Shown here piece after piece: positions 54,757-57,810 of a DNA stretch of 57,810 nt. The stretch's first letter is position 1; each line of letters opens with the position of its first letter. This DNA comes from an uncultured bacterium (GTDB taxonomy: Bacteria; Bacillota_I; Bacilli_A; RFN20; CAG-826): assembly GCA_949297445.1 (NCBI GenBank), contig CASFSS010000011.1, positions 1-57,810 of the forward strand. Reading direction: 5' to 3'. A model generated the notes under the pieces. It was given only the letters and a program-made list of their open reading frames with translations, ran no database searches and had not been told where the DNA came from. A program made the translations under genes and the position numbers.

Positions 54757-55832
54757 TTTTTCTGTTTTTTATTCCACAAATTTAAGATTTCTTCTTTTAA
54801 AACTCGTTCAACATCCTTATCGGGAATTGTGTATTCGGCTTTTCCATTTTTAAATAGAAGCCAACATCCTTTCCCACCTGCAACACCGATATCGGCTTGA
54901 GCGCCTTCCCCTGGTCCATTGACGATGCAGCCCATGATTGCGATGGTCAAATTGATTTTGTTATCGACTAAAAATTTTTCAATGATGTGCGCTAATGGTA
55001 TTAAATTTACTTCTGTTCGACCACAGGTTGGGCAAGAAATAAAGCAAGGAAAATCAGTTCTTATTTTTAAATCTTTTAATAGTCGGCGACAGGCTAAGAC
55101 TTCTTCTTTAGGGTCTTCGCTAAGGGAGATGCGAATCGTATCGCCGATTCCCTCGAGTAATAAAGGCGCCAAACCAGCCACGCTACGAATCAAACCGACA
55201 TCTTTAATGCCAGCTTCAGTTATGCCGATATGAAGCGGATAAGGGAATGTTTTAGCGGCAATGCGATAGGCTTCAATCGTTTCTAAAACATCGCTTCCTT
55301 TTATCGATACGACCATGTCGTAAAAATTATGTTTTTCTAAAATATCGACAAGTTTTTTGGCTGATAGGACAAGTTTTTTTGCATTTATCTTTTTGTCCTT
55401 GACGAGCAAACTTTTTTCTAGTGAGCCGCCATTAACACCTACCCGTATTGCTATATGTTTTTCTTTTGCCTTGACCAAAATTTCAGCGATATCGTCTTCA
55501 TTAGTTATATTGCCGGGATTTAATCTAATTTTATCAATGCCGTTTTCGATGGCTAAGATGGCTAATCTTTTGCTAAAATGAATATCGCCAATTAAAGGGA
55601 TGGATATTTGTTCTTTAATCGCCTTGATGGCTTTTGCGTCTTCTTCGTCTAAAATAGAGACGCGCATCATATCGGCGCCTAATTTTTGGCAACAATTAAT
55701 TTGTTCAACTACTTCGTTTACACGGCTTGTTTTAATGTTACACATCGATTGAATAAGAACATTATTTGACCCGCCAATATAAAGATTGCCTATTTTAATT
55801 CGTCTCGTGTTTTCTCTTTTTGTCGTTTTCAT
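54753..55832 (-). CDS. ispG: 4-hydroxy-3-methylbut-2-enyl diphosphate synthase
   Basis: A 359-residue iron-sulfur enzyme of the MEP pathway acting just before IspH. It opens RRIKIGNLYIGGSNNVLIQSM and ends with the cluster-binding CPTCGR and MGCIVNGPGEG...DIGVAGG motifs. An open frame reaches 55883, but that extension covers the TATAAT promoter; the ATG at 55832, followed by KTTKRENTRRIKIG, fits the family start. TATAAT ends 9 nt before the ATG; GAAGG between them may be a close Shine-Dalgarno or chance. Confidence 0.95.
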   Translation of the reverse strand: MKTTKRENTRRIKIGNLYIGGSNNVLIQSMCNIKTSRVNEVVEQINCCQKLGADMMRVSILDEEDAKAIKAIKEQISIPLIGDIHFSKRLAILAIENGIDKIRLNPGNITNEDDIAEILVKAKEKHIAIRVGVNGGSLEKSLLVKDKKINAKKLVLSAKKLVDILEKHNFYDMVVSIKGSDVLETIEAYRIAAKTFPYPLHIGITEAGIKDVGLIRSVAGLAPLLLEGIGDTIRISLSEDPKEEVLACRRLLKDLKIRTDFPCFISCPTCGRTEVNLIPLAHIIEKFLVDNKINLTIAIMGCIVNGPGEGAQADIGVAGGKGCWLLFKNGKAEYTIPDKDVERVLKEEILNLWNKKQKN

Positions 55833-55841
55833 TGTGCCTTC

Positions 55842-55847
55842 ATTATA
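55842..55847 (-). promoter_or_regulatory. ispG -10 box
   Basis: TATAAT on the minus strand, 9 nt before the ispG ATG, predicting a leader of only a few nucleotides. Confidence 0.5.
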
Positions 55848-55888
55848 ACTAAAACAAAAATTATCTTCTAGATAAGGAATCAATAATG

Positions 55889-55912
55889 TGCTATTATCTT
55901 ACGTGCTATTAT
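55889..55912 (+). promoter_or_regulatory. Tandem extended -10 boxes for rpmG
   Basis: TGCTATTAT occurs twice (55889-55897 and 55904-55912), 15 bp apart. Each is an extended -10 (TGC-TATTAT). The second one lies ahead of the AGGAAGGTG ribosome-binding site. Confidence 0.6.
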
Positions 55913-55929
55913 TAGGAAGGTGAAACAAT

Positions 55930-56100
55930 ATGGCTAGTAAAAGTAAAGAAAATCGTATCTCCATTACCTTGAAATGCACCGAATGCGGCGAAGAAAATTA
56001 TTTATCGAGCAAGAATAAGAAAAACGATCCAGAACGTTTGGAAATCAAAAAATATTGCAGTCGCTGCAATAAGGTCACCGTTCATAAGGAGAAAAAATAA
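55930..56100 (+). CDS. rpmG: 50S ribosomal protein L33
   Basis: A 56-residue zinc-ribbon ribosomal protein with CTEC and CSRC pairs and the [20 protein letters not shown] core typical of L33. An AGGAAGGTG site lies upstream and a terminator begins at its stop codon. Confidence 0.96.
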   Translation: MASKSKENRISITLKCTECGEENYLSSKNKKNDPERLEIKKYCSRCNKVTVHKEKK

Positions 56101-56119
56101 AGGACTTTGTCCTTTTTTT
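56099..56119 (+). terminator. rpmG terminator
   Basis: AAAGGAC-TTT-GTCCTTT followed by TTTT. It lies just ahead of the next gene, which has no visible promoter of its own, so read-through may supply the downstream operon. Confidence 0.8.
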
Positions 56120-56126
56120 GATTTAG

Positions 56127-56771
56127 ATGGTAATTTCGCTTTTATCCGTTCGTTACTCTAATTCATATTTATTTGTTGATAAAAACAAAGACTCTGTTTT
56201 AATTGATGTCAATGACGATTATTTAAAACTAGAACAAGAATTGAATGGAGGTGGCTATAAGTTAAAAGCTATTCTCCTAACTCACGGTCACTTTGATCAT
56301 ATTTATTCGTTGAATGAAATATTAGCACACCACGATGTGCCGATTTATCTATTTAAAAGTGAGCAGCGTTTTTTAGAAGAGCCGAATCTAAATCTATCGC
56401 GTTATAATTCACACAACCCGAATCACGATTTAGTCATTCACGCGAAAAATGTGCGTGATGCCGAAGAAGGAATGCCCATTAATATTTTAAATGTTCCTAT
56501 TACGGTCATTCATACGCCGTTTCACACATCGGGCAGCGTGTGCTATTATATTAAAGACGAAAACATTTTGTTTTCGGGAGATACCCTATTTTATTCGACA
56601 ATCGGTAGATGCGATTTGCCTACCTCATCGGAAAATACAATAGAGAGTTCTCTTGGCAAACTTGCCTTGTTGCCTGAAGACACAGTTGTTTATCCAGGCC
56701 ACGGGAAAGCGACAAGCATTGGTCGCGAACTAAAACATAATGCATATTTTCAATTCTTAAGCAAAAAGTAG
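56127..56771 (+). CDS. Metallo-beta-lactamase-fold hydrolase (glyoxalase II-like)
   Basis: A 214-residue MBL-fold hydrolase of the GloB/YqgX type. Metal ligands are His53, His55, Asp57 and His58 (THGHFDH), then a His in HTPFHTSG, the Asp in FSGDTLF, and a final His in VYPGHG. The size fits single-domain members; the substrate is probably a thioester such as S-lactoyl-type adducts, but this is uncertain. It begins 26 nt after rpmG's stop, behind a terminator, with no clear Shine-Dalgarno. Bacillus has yqgX near rpmG, which agrees. efp follows 9 nt later. Confidence 0.88.
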   Translation: MVISLLSVRYSNSYLFVDKNKDSVLIDVNDDYLKLEQELNGGGYKLKAILLTHGHFDHIYSLNEILAHHDVPIYLFKSEQRFLEEPNLNLSRYNSHNPNHDLVIHAKNVRDAEEGMPINILNVPITVIHTPFHTSGSVCYYIKDENILFSGDTLFYSTIGRCDLPTSSENTIESSLGKLALLPEDTVVYPGHGKATSIGRELKHNAYFQFLSKK

Positions 56772-56780
56772 GAGGGATTT

Positions 56781-57338
56781 ATGAACGTTACAGAATTGCG
56801 TCCAGGAAATTATTTTATGGATGAAGGCAATCTATTCCAAGTGATGGATATTTTGCTAAATAAAACAGCAATGCGCAAAATGGTGGCGAAAGTCAAAGTA
56901 AAGAATTTGCGCACCGGTGCGATTACCGAAATTTCGCGCAACAGCGGTTACGATGTTAGCCCTGTCTTTTTAGAAAAAAAGACCATGTCTTATTTGTACG
57001 ATGATGGTCGCGCGCTCGTTTTTATGGATCAAAACACATTTGAGCAAGTTGAAATTGATAAAAGCAAGCTAACGTGGGAAATCAATTTCTTAAAAGAAGG
57101 CACGGAAATCACAATTTTATTTTATAACGAAGAAATTCTTGGTATTGAGTTACCAATCAAAGTTACCCTACAAATTACTGATTGTGAGCCGGCAGTGCGA
57201 GGCGACACAATTAACAAAACAATGAAGGCGGCTACGGTGGAAACTGGTTACGTATTAAAAGTTCCCTTATTCATCGACAACGGTGAAATGATTGTCGTTC
57301 GAACCGATACCGGCGAGTACGACGGACGTGCTAACTAA
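56781..57338 (+). CDS. efp: Elongation factor P with altered tip loop
   Basis: A 185-residue factor that rescues ribosomes stalled on polyproline. All three OB domains are present, including the conserved C-terminal VPLFIDNGEMIVVRTDTGEYDGRAN. The loop that inserts beside the peptidyl-tRNA is unusual: where Bacillus has PGKG with a modified Lys, the ungapped alignment here gives Thr29-Ala30-Met31-Arg32 within LLNKTAMRKM. The tip is thus Met31 unless a small shift puts Lys28, Arg32 or Lys33 there. A GGAGG site is at the end of the preceding intergenic gap. Confidence 0.93.
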   Translation: MNVTELRPGNYFMDEGNLFQVMDILLNKTAMRKMVAKVKVKNLRTGAITEISRNSGYDVSPVFLEKKTMSYLYDDGRALVFMDQNTFEQVEIDKSKLTWEINFLKEGTEITILFYNEEILGIELPIKVTLQITDCEPAVRGDTINKTMKAATVETGYVLKVPLFIDNGEMIVVRTDTGEYDGRAN

Positions 57339-57353
57339 TAAGGAGAGTAATAA

Positions 57354-57575
57354 ATGACAATAGAAATTTGGGCATTTGTTTTATCGCTCGTTGGAACGTT
57401 ACTTCTCGGTGGTGTAATAGGGTTTTTTGTGGCTCGATGGTACTTTAAAAGAGAATTGCAAAAGAACCCGCCTATCAATGAAAATATGATTCGGGCCATG
57501 TTCATGCAAATGGGTCGAAAACCGAGCGAAGCGCAAATTAGAGCAGTGATGAATTCGGTCAAGAAAAATCAATAA
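57354..57575 (+). CDS. YneF (UPF0154) family membrane protein
   Basis: A 73-residue protein with one N-terminal membrane helix (about 6-28) and a conserved tail, FKRELQKNPPINENMIRAMFMQMGRKPSEAQIRAVMNSVKK, which identifies the UPF0154/YneF family. Its function is unknown. It follows efp after 15 nt with an AAGGAGAG site. The IS element starts about 40 nt after its stop. Confidence 0.93.
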   Translation: MTIEIWAFVLSLVGTLLLGGVIGFFVARWYFKRELQKNPPINENMIRAMFMQMGRKPSEAQIRAVMNSVKKNQ

Positions 57576-57612
57576 AACAGATAAGAAAAAAATAAAAAAA
57601 TGCATCCTCCAG

Positions 57613-57636
57613 TGAACTGAACCCAATTTAGTTCAC
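57613..57636 (+). repeat. Left terminal inverted repeat (IRL) of IS3-family element
   Basis: A 24-nt end matching the reverse complement of 117-140 at 16 of 24 positions, including TGAA-TGAACCC and the inner CAC. Confidence 0.72.
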
Positions 57637-57650
57637 AGGAAAAGAAAAAG

Positions 57651-57678
57651 CCTTCTATCGTATACTTACGGTAGGAGG
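57651..57678 (+). promoter_or_regulatory. Hairpin hiding the ribosome-binding site of IS orfA
   Basis: CCTTCTATCG pairs with CGGTAGGAGG (G-T pairs included) across an 8-nt loop. TAGGAGG, the orfA Shine-Dalgarno, is in the 3' arm, and a T-rich stretch follows. Confidence 0.6.
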
Positions 57679-57686
57679 TTTTCTTT

Positions 57687-57810
57687 ATGGCAAGTAAAGG
57701 ACAAAAGTTTAAGAAATATCCATCTGAATTAAAGAATAAGATACTCAAAGAGTATTTAGATGGCCTTGGTGGGGAATGTTCCCTAGCTAAAAAATATGGT
57801 ATTCCTAAAG
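57687..57810 (+). CDS. IS3-family transposase orfA, N-terminal fragment
   Basis: The first 41 residues of an IS3-family orfA protein, cut by the window edge. The pattern KYPSELKNKILKEYL...CSLAKKYGIPK is the start of the helix-turn-helix that binds the IS ends in IS150-like elements. TAGGAGG lies 8 nt upstream, inside a hairpin. Later features, including the orfA-orfB frameshift site, are outside the window. Confidence 0.8.
   Translation, partial: MASKGQKFKKYPSELKNKILKEYLDGLGGECSLAKKYGIPK

Larger units (their letters stand above)
57613..57810 (+). mobile_element. Left end of an IS3-family (IS150-like) insertion sequence
   Basis: The left inverted repeat (57613-57636, TGAACTGAACCCAA...) is followed by a hairpin carrying the ribosome-binding site and the start of orfA. 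The element continues past the window end. It has the same orientation as the element whose right end opens the window. Confidence 0.82.

Noticed and set aside
55833-55883. N-terminal extension of ispG by 17 residues
   Set aside because: The extension would cover the TATAAT promoter, has no ribosome-binding site, and its residues do not resemble IspG; the ATG at 55832 fits the family start.

Overview
The window is a 57.8 kb, AT-rich, gene-dense bacterial segment, most likely from an uncultured gut- or rumen-type member of the Bacilli/Mollicutes radiation (RF39-, Izemoplasma- or Erysipelotrichia-like). This is an inference. It rests on a Bacillus-like gene order, a T-box leader, HrcA/CIRCE control, an alpha2-type GlyRS, the MEP isoprenoid genes ispG and ispH, and the absence of every sporulation gene that neighbours these genes in Bacillus. 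TGA is used as a stop (for example lon) and Trp is TGG, so the standard bacterial code applies, not the Mycoplasma code.

Layout. 1-140 is the right end of an IS3-family (IS150-like) element, and 57613-57810 is the left end of a similar element in the same orientation. The segment therefore lies between two IS copies, which probably explains where the contig breaks. 180-11100 is an accessory region: a GH13 glucosidase-type enzyme, tRNA-Thr(GGT), a GH32 sucrose hydrolase broken by two frameshifts, an NmrA-like oxidoreductase, a six-helix membrane protein with a membrane-anchored GH5 glucanase, and three consecutive exported proteins or lipoproteins of unknown function. 11200-15500 is tig-lon-engB, and 15527-18347 is T-box-controlled valS.

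18357-57575 is essentially a compressed version of the Bacillus comE-holA-rpsT-lepA-hemW-hrcA-grpE-dnaK-dnaJ-rsmE-mtaB-rpsU-ybeY-cdd-era-recO-glyS-dnaG-sigA-trmK-nif3-ispH-cshB-nfo-ispG-rpmG region. A few extra genes are spliced in: cysK-cysE, fmt, a nuclease-XPD helicase, a degenerate Fic-like protein, an RDD protein, a TM2 protein, an unknown 262-residue protein, rpmF-deoC, and a C39-peptidase/membrane protein without an ATPase. efp and a YneF-like gene close it.

The genes serve DNA uptake (ComEA/EC), replication (HolA, DnaG), transcription (RpoD), translation and tRNA modification, protein quality control (Tig, Lon, the HrcA-GrpE-DnaK-DnaJ operon under two CIRCE operators), cysteine synthesis and isoprenoid synthesis. 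Packing is tight: many ATGA overlaps, and convergent genes whose stop codons overlap. Several first genes have a -10 box only 6-12 nt before the ATG and no Shine-Dalgarno sequence, which suggests leaderless mRNAs.

I see no complete new defence or biosynthetic system. The best candidates for something undescribed are the catalytically dead Fic-like protein (29056-30513), the C39-membrane fusion without an ATPase (41930-43123), the exported triad (6859-11063), the EF-P with a replaced tip loop (56781-57338) and the apparent leaderless-promoter pattern.
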